Assembly (NCBI GenBank): GCA_039830055.1
Contig: CP140043.1
Location: forward strand, 496,001-560,000
Direction: 5' to 3'
Length of the DNA stretch: 64,000 nt
Source of the DNA: Buchnera aphidicola (Schlechtendalia peitan)
GTDB lineage: Bacteria > Pseudomonadota > Gammaproteobacteria > Enterobacterales > Enterobacteriaceae
The notes under the pieces are model-generated. The model ran no database searches. It saw only the letters and a list, made by a program, of their open reading frames with translations, and was not told the DNA's origin. This document shows, piece by piece, positions 8,975 through 18,509 of this stretch. The position numbers and the translations under genes were made by a program. Each line of letters starts with the position of its first letter. Position 1 is the first letter of the stretch.

Positions 8975-10711
8975 ATGCATTTATTTAAACAACTAAATTG
9001 GTATTTTATTCAAGAATGGAAACGATATTTAGTAGCTGTTTTTTTATTAATTTTTATTTCTATTTTACAATTAATTCCACCAAAGCTCATAGGAAGTCTA
9101 ATAGATTCTATTGAAACACACGAAATCCATGGAATACAAATCTTACCTTGGATTATAAAAATTTTATGTGTTGCAATAATAATTTATATTTTTCGATATA
9201 TATGGAGAATTGTTCTATTTGGAACTTCTTACAAACTTGCTATTGAATTAAGAATGAAAATTTATAACTGTATCAGTAAAAAAAATCAAATATTTTATTT
9301 AAAATATAAAACAGGTGATTTAATGACACGAATTACTAATGATGTAGACAAAATCGTCTTTGCAGCTGGAGAAGGAGTATTAACACTAATCGATTCTCTA
9401 GTTATGGGATTATCTATCCTAATCATCATGGTCACTCAAATCAGCTGGAAACTCACTATATTTTCTTTACTTCCTTTACCTATCATGGCGATGATAATAA
9501 ACAAAATAAGTAAAAAAATACACCATAGTTTTCAAAAATCTCAAACAGCATTTTCACATCTTAACAATCATACACAAGAAAATTTAAGAAGTATTAATTT
9601 AATTAAATCTTTTGGGCTAGAAAAATATCAAATAAAAAAGTTTCAAAATATTTTAAAAAACTTAAGACATAAAAATATAGAAATTTCAAAAATTGATGCC
9701 ACATTTGATCCTGTAATACATTTATCTATCTCTTTATCCAATCTTTTAGCAGTTACTATTGGAGGTTGGTTATTTTGGAATAAAACAATTAGCATTGGAC
9801 AACTAACTAGTTTTATAATGTATCTAGGACTAATGATCTGGCCTATGCTTGCCTTAGCATGGATGTTTAATATAATAGAAAGAGGAAGTGCAGCATGGTA
9901 TCGTATACAATTAATCTTAAACAATGATTTACCATATAGAAAAATATACACACCAATTCCAATTCATTTTCAAAAACTACATATTAACATTAAAAACTTT
10001 TATTATAAAAAATGTAAAACAAGAATATTATATAATATAAATTTTTTATTATATCCGGGGCAAATTATAGGAGTTTGTGGACCAACTGGATCAGGAAAGA
10101 GTACTTTATTTAAGTTAATTCAACAACAATTTTTAATACCTAATGGAGTAATATTGTATAATAACATACCTATTTCTCAATTTTCACTACAAGAATGGAG
10201 AAAAAAAATTTCAGTTGTAGATCAAACTACATTTTTATTTTCAGACACAATTTTTAATAATATTGCAATAGGAAATAAAAACGCTTCCAAAATAGAAGTA
10301 GAAAAAGCAGCATATCTTGCACATTTACACACAGATATCATTAATTTGCCAAATGGATATAACACTCAAGTAGGTGAACGTGGAATTATGCTATCAGGAG
10401 GCCAAAAACAGCGTATTTCTATTGCTAGAGCATTATTGGTAAAATCAGAAATACTAATATTAGACAATCCGCTTTCTTCAGTAGATGAAAATACTGAAAA
10501 AAAAATATTAAATAATTTTAATACATTAAAAAAACACGGTTATACAATCATCATGTGTACACATCGTATTACTTCATTAATTAATTTTAATAAAATTGTA
10601 GTGTTACAACATGGTACTATTACGCAACAAGGGAAACACTCTTCATTAATTAGAGAAAAAAACAAATGGTATAATTCTATATATCTTTATCAAAACATTT
10701 TTAAAATGTAA
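8975..10711 (+). CDS. mdlA: ABC exporter half-transporter MdlA
   Basis: Half-transporter with an N-terminal six-helix membrane domain and a C-terminal ATPase domain, expected to pair with MdlB; the substrate is unknown. Motifs: Walker A GPTGSGKST at 369-377, signature LSGGQ at 473-477, Walker B ending Asp497, and H-loop His530. The residue after the Walker B Asp is Asn498 instead of the catalytic Glu, so its own ATP site is probably slow or inactive. Length is 578 residues (E. coli 590). mdlB starts 25 nt downstream. Confidence 0.93.
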   Translation: MHLFKQLNWYFIQEWKRYLVAVFLLIFISILQLIPPKLIGSLIDSIETHEIHGIQILPWIIKILCVAIIIYIFRYIWRIVLFGTSYKLAIELRMKIYNCISKKNQIFYLKYKTGDLMTRITNDVDKIVFAAGEGVLTLIDSLVMGLSILIIMVTQISWKLTIFSLLPLPIMAMIINKISKKIHHSFQKSQTAFSHLNNHTQENLRSINLIKSFGLEKYQIKKFQNILKNLRHKNIEISKIDATFDPVIHLSISLSNLLAVTIGGWLFWNKTISIGQLTSFIMYLGLMIWPMLALAWMFNIIERGSAAWYRIQLILNNDLPYRKIYTPIPIHFQKLHINIKNFYYKKCKTRILYNINFLLYPGQIIGVCGPTGSGKSTLFKLIQQQFLIPNGVILYNNIPISQFSLQEWRKKISVVDQTTFLFSDTIFNNIAIGNKNASKIEVEKAAYLAHLHTDIINLPNGYNTQVGERGIMLSGGQKQRISIARALLVKSEILILDNPLSSVDENTEKKILNNFNTLKKHGYTIIMCTHRITSLINFNKIVVLQHGTITQQGKHSSLIREKNKWYNSIYLYQNIFKM

Positions 10712-10736
10712 AAAAATAATTAAGAAAAACTATGAA

Positions 10737-12464
10737 ATGAAACATTTTAAAAAATTTTTACCTATATTAAAAAGATTATTGTGCTATGGAAAAAATTATA
10801 AAAAACATTTAACTTTAGGATTTATTTGTTTACTACTAGCATCGATATTCGAAGTATTAGGACCTATATTAATAAGTTACTTTATACAAACTAGCTTAAA
10901 AAAACATTATATAAATATTCTCATATTATGTATAATAACAACTTGTTATATATCTTTACAAATTATTTCAATTATATTTAATTATTTTCAAAATGTTATC
11001 TTTAAAAAAATATCTATCAAAATTATTGAAAAACTGCGTTTTAATTTAATGTCCGCTACATTAGACTGTTCTATAAAAATATTTCACCAAAATCCTGTTG
11101 GGGAATTAGTTTCATGTATTACTAATGATACAGAAATTATTAAAGAGTTGTATGAAACTTTCGTTACTACGTTGTTTCGAAATATTATATTAATTAACGT
11201 TACCTTAATAGCTATGTTTGCTCTAGAATGGAGAATGGCCAGTATAGCAGTACTAATATTTCCACTAGTTCTAATAGTAACATTACTATACCAACATTAT
11301 AGTAAACCAATACTAAAAAAAATTCGCGTATATTCTACTATACTTTATAATATTTTTAGCGAAGTTATTAGTGGTATAAAAATAATTCAACAATTTAGAC
11401 TAGAAAAATATTTTAGAAATTCTATAGAAAATATCAGTAAACAGCATTATTCGGTTCGCATGAAAATACTGAAATTAGATGGAATTTTATTAAGACCGTT
11501 ACTTAACCTTTTTTCAGCTGTCATATTATGCGGATTAATATTATTATTCGGATTTTATCCTCAAGGATTCCTAGAAATTGGCACTCTATACGCATTTGTT
11601 ACCTATCTAGGACGACTTAATGAACCTTTAATAACAATTGCATCACAACAGTCTATTTTACAACAGTCTATCATATCAGGAGAAAGAATATTTAAATTGC
11701 TAGATACTAAAAAACAAAAATATGGAAAAGATAACAAGAGTTTGAAAAGAGGTGAAGTATTTATTAAAAATCTTAATTTTCGCTATAAAAAAAATCTCAA
11801 AAATACATTAAACAATATTAATTTATACATTGCTCCAAAACAATTTATAGCATTAGTAGGCTATACAGGTAGCGGGAAAAGTACCCTAGCACAAATACTA
11901 ATGGGATTTTATCCTATAAAAAATAGATGTATCTATTTAGATAAAAGAGATTTAAACACATTAGAAAAAAGTGTTTTAAGAAATGGAATATCTATTGTCC
12001 AACAAGATCCTTGTATATTAGACGATTCTATCCTTGAAAATATTACTTTAGGAAAAAAAATATCCAAATCAAAAATTTGGAAAATCTTAAAAAAAGTACA
12101 TTTAGTTGAATTAGTAAAATCTCTTCCAAAAGGATTAAATTCATTTTTAGGAGAACATGGAAATACACTATCTGCAGGACAAAAACAACTTTTGTCTATC
12201 GCTAGAGTTCTCGTGTACAATCCAAAAATACTAATATTAGACGAAGCTACTTCTAACATAGATGTAGACACTGAAACAAAAATTCAAAAAATATTATCCT
12301 CTATACAACTATATACAACACTAATAGTAATTGCTCATAGATTATCAACAATAAAACATGCCGATAAAATTATAGTATTTTGTAAAGGTAAAATAGTAGA
12401 AAAAGGTACACACCATTATCTTATCAACAAGAAAGGACATTATTGGAAAATGCACACCAGTTAA
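10737..12464 (+). CDS. mdlB: ABC exporter half-transporter MdlB
   Basis: Partner of MdlA in an inner-membrane ABC exporter. Membrane helices fill the first 300 residues. The ATPase domain has Walker A GYTGSGKST at 375-383, a non-standard signature LSAGQ at 478-482 (E. coli MdlB has LSVGQ) and a complete Walker B Asp502-Glu503. In a heterodimer its ATP site would use the good LSGGQ of MdlA, giving one competent and one degenerate site. An ATG six bases upstream is in a frame that stops after two codons and is rejected. Length is 575 residues. Confidence 0.95.
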   Translation: MKHFKKFLPILKRLLCYGKNYKKHLTLGFICLLLASIFEVLGPILISYFIQTSLKKHYINILILCIITTCYISLQIISIIFNYFQNVIFKKISIKIIEKLRFNLMSATLDCSIKIFHQNPVGELVSCITNDTEIIKELYETFVTTLFRNIILINVTLIAMFALEWRMASIAVLIFPLVLIVTLLYQHYSKPILKKIRVYSTILYNIFSEVISGIKIIQQFRLEKYFRNSIENISKQHYSVRMKILKLDGILLRPLLNLFSAVILCGLILLFGFYPQGFLEIGTLYAFVTYLGRLNEPLITIASQQSILQQSIISGERIFKLLDTKKQKYGKDNKSLKRGEVFIKNLNFRYKKNLKNTLNNINLYIAPKQFIALVGYTGSGKSTLAQILMGFYPIKNRCIYLDKRDLNTLEKSVLRNGISIVQQDPCILDDSILENITLGKKISKSKIWKILKKVHLVELVKSLPKGLNSFLGEHGNTLSAGQKQLLSIARVLVYNPKILILDEATSNIDVDTETKIQKILSSIQLYTTLIVIAHRLSTIKHADKIIVFCKGKIVEKGTHHYLINKKGHYWKMHTS

Positions 12465-12508
12465 CCATATGAAAAATGTCGAAAACATATAGAACGTTAC
12501 TAAATATA

Positions 12509-12620
12509 GGAACCTCTGTTAGTAATATTCATAATACCTGTATTACTTAATATGGCTGCTATCTTCCAATCCTGACCAGTTTTTTAAGACTACAGTATTA
12601 GAGTACTAACAGAGAATTCT
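12509..12620 (-). ncRNA. ffs: 4.5S RNA of the signal recognition particle
   Basis: On the minus strand the core GGTCAGGATTGGAAGATAGC closely matches the E. coli 4.5S tip GGTCAGGTCCGGAAGGAAGC, which binds Ffh. The ends pair over a long helix: CTCTGTTAGTA near the 5' end with TACTAACAGAG near the 3' end. Length is about 112 nt (E. coli 114). The ends are estimated from the helix. It lies between mdlB and dnaX and is transcribed against both. Confidence 0.9.
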
Positions 12621-12626
12621 ATTATT

Positions 12627-12655
12627 ATTCTGCCTGAAATTTTTATTAATTGCAA
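12627..12655 (-). promoter_or_regulatory. Probable sigma-70 promoter of ffs
   Basis: On the minus strand, TTGCAA (12650-12655) is followed after 17 nt by CAGAAT (12627-12632). The expected start, about 7 nt further on, coincides with the 5' end of the 4.5S RNA near 12620. The spacing and start position support the call despite imperfect hexamers. Confidence 0.5.
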
Positions 12656-12789
12656 ACATTTTATAAATATTTAAATAAAAATAAAATAATTTCTTAAATC
12701 GTTAAACATTATTATTCCATGCCAAAATCTTTTTTATAACTGTTATTTGTGATAATATTACTAATAAATTCTTTAAAACTTTTATAATA

Positions 12790-13905
12790 ATGAGTTATAA
12801 AATTTTAGCTAATAAATGGCGACCTAAATATTTCGATAATGTAATTGGACAAAAAAACATCGTTACAGCTATAAAAAATGGATTAAAATTAGCACGAATA
12901 CATCATACATGGTTATTCTATGGAATGCGAGGAACAGGAAAAACAACAATAGCTCGATTACTTGCTAAAAGTTTGAATTGTAAAATAGGACTTACATATG
13001 TTCCATGTAGAACATGTTCAAATTGTCAAGATATAGAAAATGGAAGATCTATTGATGTATTTGAAATAGATGCAGCTTCTCGAACTAAAGTAGAAGATAT
13101 GAAAGAATTATTGGATAACGTTCATTATTATCCTGTGCAAGGAAGATTTAAAATTTATTTAATAGACGAAATTCATATGCTTTCAAAACATAGCTTTAAC
13201 TCTCTTCTAAAAATAATTGAAGAACCACCACAACATATTAAATTTATTTTAGCTACTACAAATCTAGAAAAAATTCCAAAAACTATTTTATCACGTTGCT
13301 TATACTTTCATTTAAAATTAATCAATCCAAATGAAATATCAAAACAACTTGAACATATATTATTTAAAGAAAACATATTATTTGAATATGAAGCAATAAA
13401 AATATTATCTATAGAAGCTAAAGGAAGTTTGAGAGACGCACTAAACCTAACAGAACAAGCAATTTCCATGGGTAATGGACAAGTTTTAACTAAAACAGTG
13501 GATACCATGTTAGGTAAATTGAACAACAAAAAAATATTTGAAATAACTGTAGCACTATTAAAAAAGGATTACAAAGAAATTTTTTTGATATTAGAATACA
13601 TGAATACAATTGACATCAACTGGGAACGTATATTAACAGAAATTCTTAAATTATTATATCAAATAGCTATGTTAATTTCATTTCCTAAAATAAAAAAAGA
13701 CTATCTATTTTTTGAAAATAATGAAAATAATACACAAATATATGAAATTTCTAGAATATCTAAATACATTGATATTCAAATATACTATCAAACTATATTA
13801 ATAGGAAAAAAAGAATTAAGTATAGCTCCTAACTTTCAAATTGGTGTAGAAATGACATTGTTACGAGCACTGAATCTTAATATAACTCCAATAAAATTAA
13901 AATAA
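12790..13905 (+). CDS. dnaX: DNA polymerase III clamp-loader subunit DnaX, short form
   Basis: AAA+ motor of the clamp loader that places the beta sliding clamp on DNA. It shows Walker A GMRGTGKT at 45-52, a zinc module with Cys64, Cys73, Cys76 and Cys79, Walker B LIDEIHML, and sensor regions as in E. coli. It ends at 371 residues, against 643 for E. coli tau and 431 for gamma. The tau parts that bind DnaB and the polymerase alpha subunit are therefore absent, and part of the collar domain is reduced. No Shine-Dalgarno is seen, but the MSYKILA start matches E. coli MSYQVLA. Confidence 0.95.
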   Translation: MSYKILANKWRPKYFDNVIGQKNIVTAIKNGLKLARIHHTWLFYGMRGTGKTTIARLLAKSLNCKIGLTYVPCRTCSNCQDIENGRSIDVFEIDAASRTKVEDMKELLDNVHYYPVQGRFKIYLIDEIHMLSKHSFNSLLKIIEEPPQHIKFILATTNLEKIPKTILSRCLYFHLKLINPNEISKQLEHILFKENILFEYEAIKILSIEAKGSLRDALNLTEQAISMGNGQVLTKTVDTMLGKLNNKKIFEITVALLKKDYKEIFLILEYMNTIDINWERILTEILKLLYQIAMLISFPKIKKDYLFFENNENNTQIYEISRISKYIDIQIYYQTILIGKKELSIAPNFQIGVEMTLLRALNLNITPIKLK

Positions 13906-14103
13906 ATTTAAAAAATTAGATATAACATTAAAAGTCCAAAAAGAAAAAAATAATACAATAAGTGCTATGTCATGAACTATATGAATATTGTAAATAATAT
14001 TATTATGTTCTTTAAATGTAATTTATAAATATTATATATAAATGTGATGTCGATGATAAAATATATTAGTTATCTTAAATCACAATACAATAGGAAATAA
14101 AAA

Positions 14104-14436
14104 ATGTTTTCTAAAAATGGATTAAATAATTTAATGAAGCAAGCACAAGAAATACAAGAAAAAATGAAAAAAATGCAACAGGAAGTATCTAATATAGAAG
14201 TTACTGGAGAATCTGGAGCAGGAATTGTAAAAGTAACATTAGTTGGTGCTAATAATTGTAAAAAAATTGAAATTGACTCGACATTAATCGTTGAATGTGA
14301 AAAAGAAATATTAGAAGACTTAATAGTAGCAGCTTTTAATGATGCAATACGCAGAATATCAGAATTACATAAAAGAAAAATGTCTTCTATCTCGTCAGAA
14401 ATTCCATTTTCTAATGAATTAAATTCAAATTCTTAA
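14104..14436 (+). CDS. ybaB: YbaB/EbfC nucleoid-associated protein
   Basis: Small dimeric DNA-binding protein of the YbaB/EbfC family. The N-terminal helix [20 protein letters not shown], the VTGESGAG turn and the acidic [12 protein letters not shown] helix are all present in a 110-residue protein (E. coli 109). AGGAAAT precedes the ATG. It follows dnaX as in E. coli; recR, which comes next in E. coli, has been lost before htpG. Confidence 0.93.
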   Translation: MFSKNGLNNLMKQAQEIQEKMKKMQQEVSNIEVTGESGAGIVKVTLVGANNCKKIEIDSTLIVECEKEILEDLIVAAFNDAIRRISELHKRKMSSISSEIPFSNELNSNS

Positions 14437-14678
14437 GAGATAGATTTATTTATATATAATTCTTATTTCACAGAAAATATTTTAAACGATAGAATAAACG
14501 CTATAATAACAGATAAATATTTTTATTCCTAATGATAGAATGTATACAATGTTACAATACATTTATTATTTAAATATATTTGTTATCGTTTTGTATATAT
14601 ATAGTGACATACAATATTTCTATTAAACTAAACTAGAATATTGAAAATTTTTAAGAAATTTTATTATGAGAAAATATT

Positions 14679-16556
14679 ATGAATGCTAATAAAAAAGAAG
14701 TATATGAATTTCAATCAGAAACAAATGAAATTTTACATTTAATGATTCATTCTTTGTATTCTAACAAAGAAATATTTTTGCGAGAACTGATTTCTAATGC
14801 TTCAGATGCGATTGATAAATTAAAATTTAAATCAATATCTTCACCTGAAATATACGAAAACAACACTGATATGCATATTAGAATACGTATCGATAAATCT
14901 AATAATAATTTAATTATTAGTGATAATGGCATAGGAATGACGTACGAAGAAATAATTAATAATTTAGGAACAATAGCAAAATCTGGAACAAAAGAATTTT
15001 TAAAATCTTATAACAAATCGACTAACGGAAAAAATGATTTAATAGGACAATTTGGAGTCGGATTCTATTCAGCGTTTATCGTTTCTAGAAAAATAATAGT
15101 AAAAAGTAGATTCGGGGGGACGCACGAAAATACAGGAGTACTATGGGAATCTGAAGGAAAAGGAAAATATGAAGTTAGTAAAATTAACAAAAAAGACAGA
15201 GGAACAAAAATAATTTTATATTTAAAACCAGAAGAAAAATATTTCTTAGAACCATGGAACATACGAAATATTGTTAATAAATATTCTAATCATGTTTCAA
15301 CACCAATAGAAATTTATACATATGATGACAAATCACAAGTTGGAAAATGGGAGCAAATTAATCAAGCTCAAGCATTATGGACATTAGATAAATCTAAAAT
15401 TACAAATGATGACTATAAAAGTTTTTATAAACAACTAAGTAATGATTCTAATGATCCAATTACATGGACCCATAATAAAGTAGAAGGTATTCAAGAATAT
15501 ACTATATTATTATTTATTCCTTCAAAATCAGCATGGGATATATGGAATAGAGATAATAAACATGGTTTAAAACTATATGTAAAACGTATATATATTATGG
15601 ATAATGCAGAACAATTTCTTCCGAATTATCTACGATTTGTAAAAGGAATTATCGATTCAAATAATCTACCATTAAATATTTCTCGAGAAGTATTACAAGA
15701 TCACAAACTAGTTAAAAATTTAAAAACAACACTTACTAAACGAGTTTTAAAACTATTAAACACTCTTTCTAAAGATATTGATTCATACAAATTATTTTGG
15801 TCTCAATTTGGTCTAATATTAAAAGAAGGCCCTGCTGAAGATAGTGAAAATAAAGATATTATTTCTAATTTATTACGATTTTATTCATTAAAGAATAGCC
15901 CTAAAAAAACTTTAATATCTTTACAAGAATATGTAAACAATATGAAACATGAGCAAGAAAAAATTTATTATATTACAACAGATAGTTATACTTCGGCTAT
16001 AAACAGCCCACATTTAGAATTTTTTAAAACAAAAGACATTGATGTACTATTATTGACTGATAAAATAGATGAATGGATGATGAATTATATAACTAATTTT
16101 AATGGAAAAGAGTTCCAATCAGTTAGCAAATACGATGAATCAATCGAAAAATCGAATGAAAATATTAGAAACTGTGAAAAAAAACTATATCCTAATATGA
16201 ATTCTCTATTGAGTAAAATAAAAAATATATTACAAGATAAAATAAAAGATGTACGTTTGACGTGTAAACTAACACATACTCCTGCTGTAGTAACTACAGA
16301 TTCTAACGATATGACTACGCAAATGGCTAAACTATTCTCTGCAGCAGGACAACCTGTTCCTAAAATTAAATATATCTTTGAAATTAATCCAAATCATGAA
16401 TTAATTAAAAAAATATATCATGAAGATAATGAAGAAAAATTTAAGAATTGGATTAAAATACTGTTTGAACAATCACTACTTGCTGAGAAAAACACTTTAG
16501 ATAATCCTAGTAAATTTATAGCTAGAATTAACAAATTTCTTATACATTGTACATAA
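14679..16556 (+). CDS. htpG: Chaperone HtpG (bacterial Hsp90)
   Basis: Cytosolic ATP-dependent chaperone. The N-terminal GHKL ATPase is intact: Glu36 and Asn40 in RELISNASDA, Asp82 in SDNGIGM, GTIAKSGT near 97-104 and GQFGVGFYSAF near 123-133. The middle domain keeps the NLPLNISRE segment. Length is 625 residues (E. coli 624). A weak GAG-containing ribosome site precedes the ATG. No clear heat-shock promoter could be picked out in the 242-nt gap upstream, although htpG is sigma-32 controlled in E. coli. Confidence 0.98.
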   Translation: MNANKKEVYEFQSETNEILHLMIHSLYSNKEIFLRELISNASDAIDKLKFKSISSPEIYENNTDMHIRIRIDKSNNNLIISDNGIGMTYEEIINNLGTIAKSGTKEFLKSYNKSTNGKNDLIGQFGVGFYSAFIVSRKIIVKSRFGGTHENTGVLWESEGKGKYEVSKINKKDRGTKIILYLKPEEKYFLEPWNIRNIVNKYSNHVSTPIEIYTYDDKSQVGKWEQINQAQALWTLDKSKITNDDYKSFYKQLSNDSNDPITWTHNKVEGIQEYTILLFIPSKSAWDIWNRDNKHGLKLYVKRIYIMDNAEQFLPNYLRFVKGIIDSNNLPLNISREVLQDHKLVKNLKTTLTKRVLKLLNTLSKDIDSYKLFWSQFGLILKEGPAEDSENKDIISNLLRFYSLKNSPKKTLISLQEYVNNMKHEQEKIYYITTDSYTSAINSPHLEFFKTKDIDVLLLTDKIDEWMMNYITNFNGKEFQSVSKYDESIEKSNENIRNCEKKLYPNMNSLLSKIKNILQDKIKDVRLTCKLTHTPAVVTTDSNDMTTQMAKLFSAAGQPVPKIKYIFEINPNHELIKKIYHEDNEEKFKNWIKILFEQSLLAEKNTLDNPSKFIARINKFLIHCT

Positions 16557-16645
16557 TACATAAAACTATTAAAAAAATATATTAAAATATTTATAAACAA
16601 TTGTAAAGTACATATATTTTAAAATCTATAAGGTATAAGAAAATC

Positions 16646-17278
16646 ATGCGCATTGTTTTACTAGGAGCACCGGGGGCAGGCAAGGGAACACAAGCTCAAT
16701 TTATTGCACAGAAATATCACATTCCAAACATATCTACTGGAGAAATATTAAGAAAATTAATTTATAAAAATACTGTGTTAAATAAAAAAATTGACTATAG
16801 TATGCATAGTGGAAAACTAATTTCAGACGATATTATTACAACATTAATACGAGATCGAATTACTTGCTTAGATTGTAAACCAGGATTTATACTAGATGGA
16901 TTTCCTAGAACAATTGTTCAAGCTAAGATGATTGAAGAAGAAAAAATAGATATTGATTATATTATTGAACTCAAAATACCTACAAAAATAATTTTAAAAC
17001 GTATTCAAAATAGAAGAACTAATTCTATCGAAAAAAAAATACAATGCCTACAAAATGGAAACTATCCTACCAATAATAGCTTTTTAGCTGAAAGAGTAGA
17101 TGATAAAGAAAAAATTGTTAAAATAAGATTACATGAATATGAAAAATTTACAATACCTCTTATAAATTATTTAAAAAACGATACTAAAGTTAAAAAATTT
17201 AAATATTGTATATTAGATGGTACTAAAAATATAAAAAATATCCATAAAGATATTAAAAAAATATTAGATGTACATTAA
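16646..17278 (+). CDS. adk: Adenylate kinase with diverged LID
   Basis: Converts ATP plus AMP into two ADP. P-loop GAPGAGKGT is at 7-15, the AMP-binding region STGEILR at 30-36 and LDGFPRT at 83-89. Arg123-Arg124 and the later Arg150 and Arg161, matching catalytic arginines of the E. coli enzyme, remain. The LID between about residues 122 and 149 is shorter than in E. coli and lacks the usual GRxxHxxSGRxYH and NPPK motifs. Length is 210 residues (E. coli 214). AAGG precedes the ATG. Probably active, with altered LID behaviour. Confidence 0.95.
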   Translation: MRIVLLGAPGAGKGTQAQFIAQKYHIPNISTGEILRKLIYKNTVLNKKIDYSMHSGKLISDDIITTLIRDRITCLDCKPGFILDGFPRTIVQAKMIEEEKIDIDYIIELKIPTKIILKRIQNRRTNSIEKKIQCLQNGNYPTNNSFLAERVDDKEKIVKIRLHEYEKFTIPLINYLKNDTKVKKFKYCILDGTKNIKNIHKDIKKILDVH

Positions 17279-17312
17279 ATTCATAATACATCTTATTATC
17301 ACTGGAAAATTT

Positions 17313-17386
17313 TGCGCTCTATAGGATTTGAACCTATGACCTACGGCTTAGAAGGCCGTTGCTCTATCCAACTGAGCTAAGAGCGC
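17313..17386 (-). tRNA. tRNA-Arg, anticodon UCU
   Basis: Full cloverleaf on the minus strand: acceptor GCGCTCT pairs with AGAGCGC, D-loop AGTTGGATA, anticodon loop CTTCTAA with anticodon TCT, and T-arm loop TTCAAAT. It reads AGA and AGG codons, the favoured Arg codons of such an AT-rich genome. The 3' CCA is not encoded, so it must be added by CCA nucleotidyltransferase. Confidence 0.97.
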
Positions 17387-17602
17387 AAGCTTTAAGATAT
17401 TTTTATACTTGTTTTGGAATTAAACTAAAAAATTACTACGAGAATAAACAGTTATAATCAATAATATAAAATTTACTATCAAGTAAAAAAATTTCTTATA
17501 CAATATTATATATCATTAATTTTATTACAAAAGCTTTTTTTACCTATTTTTAAAGATATTTAAAAATATATTTTAATATATCATTTTAATTGAGTTAATT
17601 TA

Positions 17603-18457
17603 ATGTTTAAAAAAATTCTAAACGGAAAGAAAATTTCTGATAAAATACAAAATCAAATCAAACAAGAAGTAAATAACAGATTAGCACTAGGAAAAAGACC
17701 TCCAGGACTAGCAGTAATATTAATTGGTGATGATTTAGCATCACACATTTATGTAAATAAGAAAAAAATTGCTTGTGAAAACGTAGGTTTTCTTTCAAAA
17801 TTTTGGCATTTCCAAGAAAACGTTCAAGAAAAAAAAATAATAAATCTTATTAATATATTAAACCAAGATTCAAATATTGATGGAATATTAGTTCAATTAC
17901 CTATTCCTAAACATATTAATACCCAAAATATTTTTAATAGTATTACTCCTAATAAAGATGTAGATGGATTACACCCATATAATATAGGTTGTTTATGTCA
18001 AAAAAGTCCAAAATTAAGACCATGTACTTCATTTGGTATTATTACTATGCTAGAATATTACAAAATTAATATAAAAGGATTGCATGCTGTTATAATAGGG
18101 GCGTCTAACACAGTAGGTAGACCAATGAATTTAGAATTATTATTATCTGGATGCACAACTACAATAACCCACAAATTCACAAAAAACATCAAATATTTTG
18201 TTCAACAAGCAGACATAGTAATTATCGCGGTAGGAAAAAAACATTTTTTAAAAGGACCATGGATTAAACCAGGAGCTATAGTAATTGATGTAGGTATTAA
18301 TAGATTAAAAAATGGCACTATTGTAGGAGACGTAGATTTTAAATCAGCAATTAAAAATTCCTCATATATAACTCCAGTTCCAGGAGGAGTGGGTCCTATG
18401 ACTGTAGTAACATTATTACATAATACACTAAAAGCTTGTAGAGAATATAACTTGTAA
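17603..18457 (+). CDS. folD: Bifunctional methylene-THF dehydrogenase / cyclohydrolase
   Basis: Interconverts 5,10-methylene- and 10-formyl-tetrahydrofolate with NADP, feeding formyl groups to Fmt, encoded about 9 kb away. The catalytic Tyr50-x3-Lys54 motif (YVNKK), [10 protein letters not shown], the dinucleotide-binding GASNTVGRP and the family signature PGGVGPMT are intact. Length is 284 residues (E. coli 288). It converges on cysS across a 52-nt gap. Confidence 0.97.
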   Translation: MFKKILNGKKISDKIQNQIKQEVNNRLALGKRPPGLAVILIGDDLASHIYVNKKKIACENVGFLSKFWHFQENVQEKKIINLINILNQDSNIDGILVQLPIPKHINTQNIFNSITPNKDVDGLHPYNIGCLCQKSPKLRPCTSFGIITMLEYYKINIKGLHAVIIGASNTVGRPMNLELLLSGCTTTITHKFTKNIKYFVQQADIVIIAVGKKHFLKGPWIKPGAIVIDVGINRLKNGTIVGDVDFKSAIKNSSYITPVPGGVGPMTVVTLLHNTLKACREYNL

Positions 18458-18509
18458 AATTTCTATATAGTAGGGTTCATAACACTAAAATTTTATGCTA
18501 TAAACAAAA

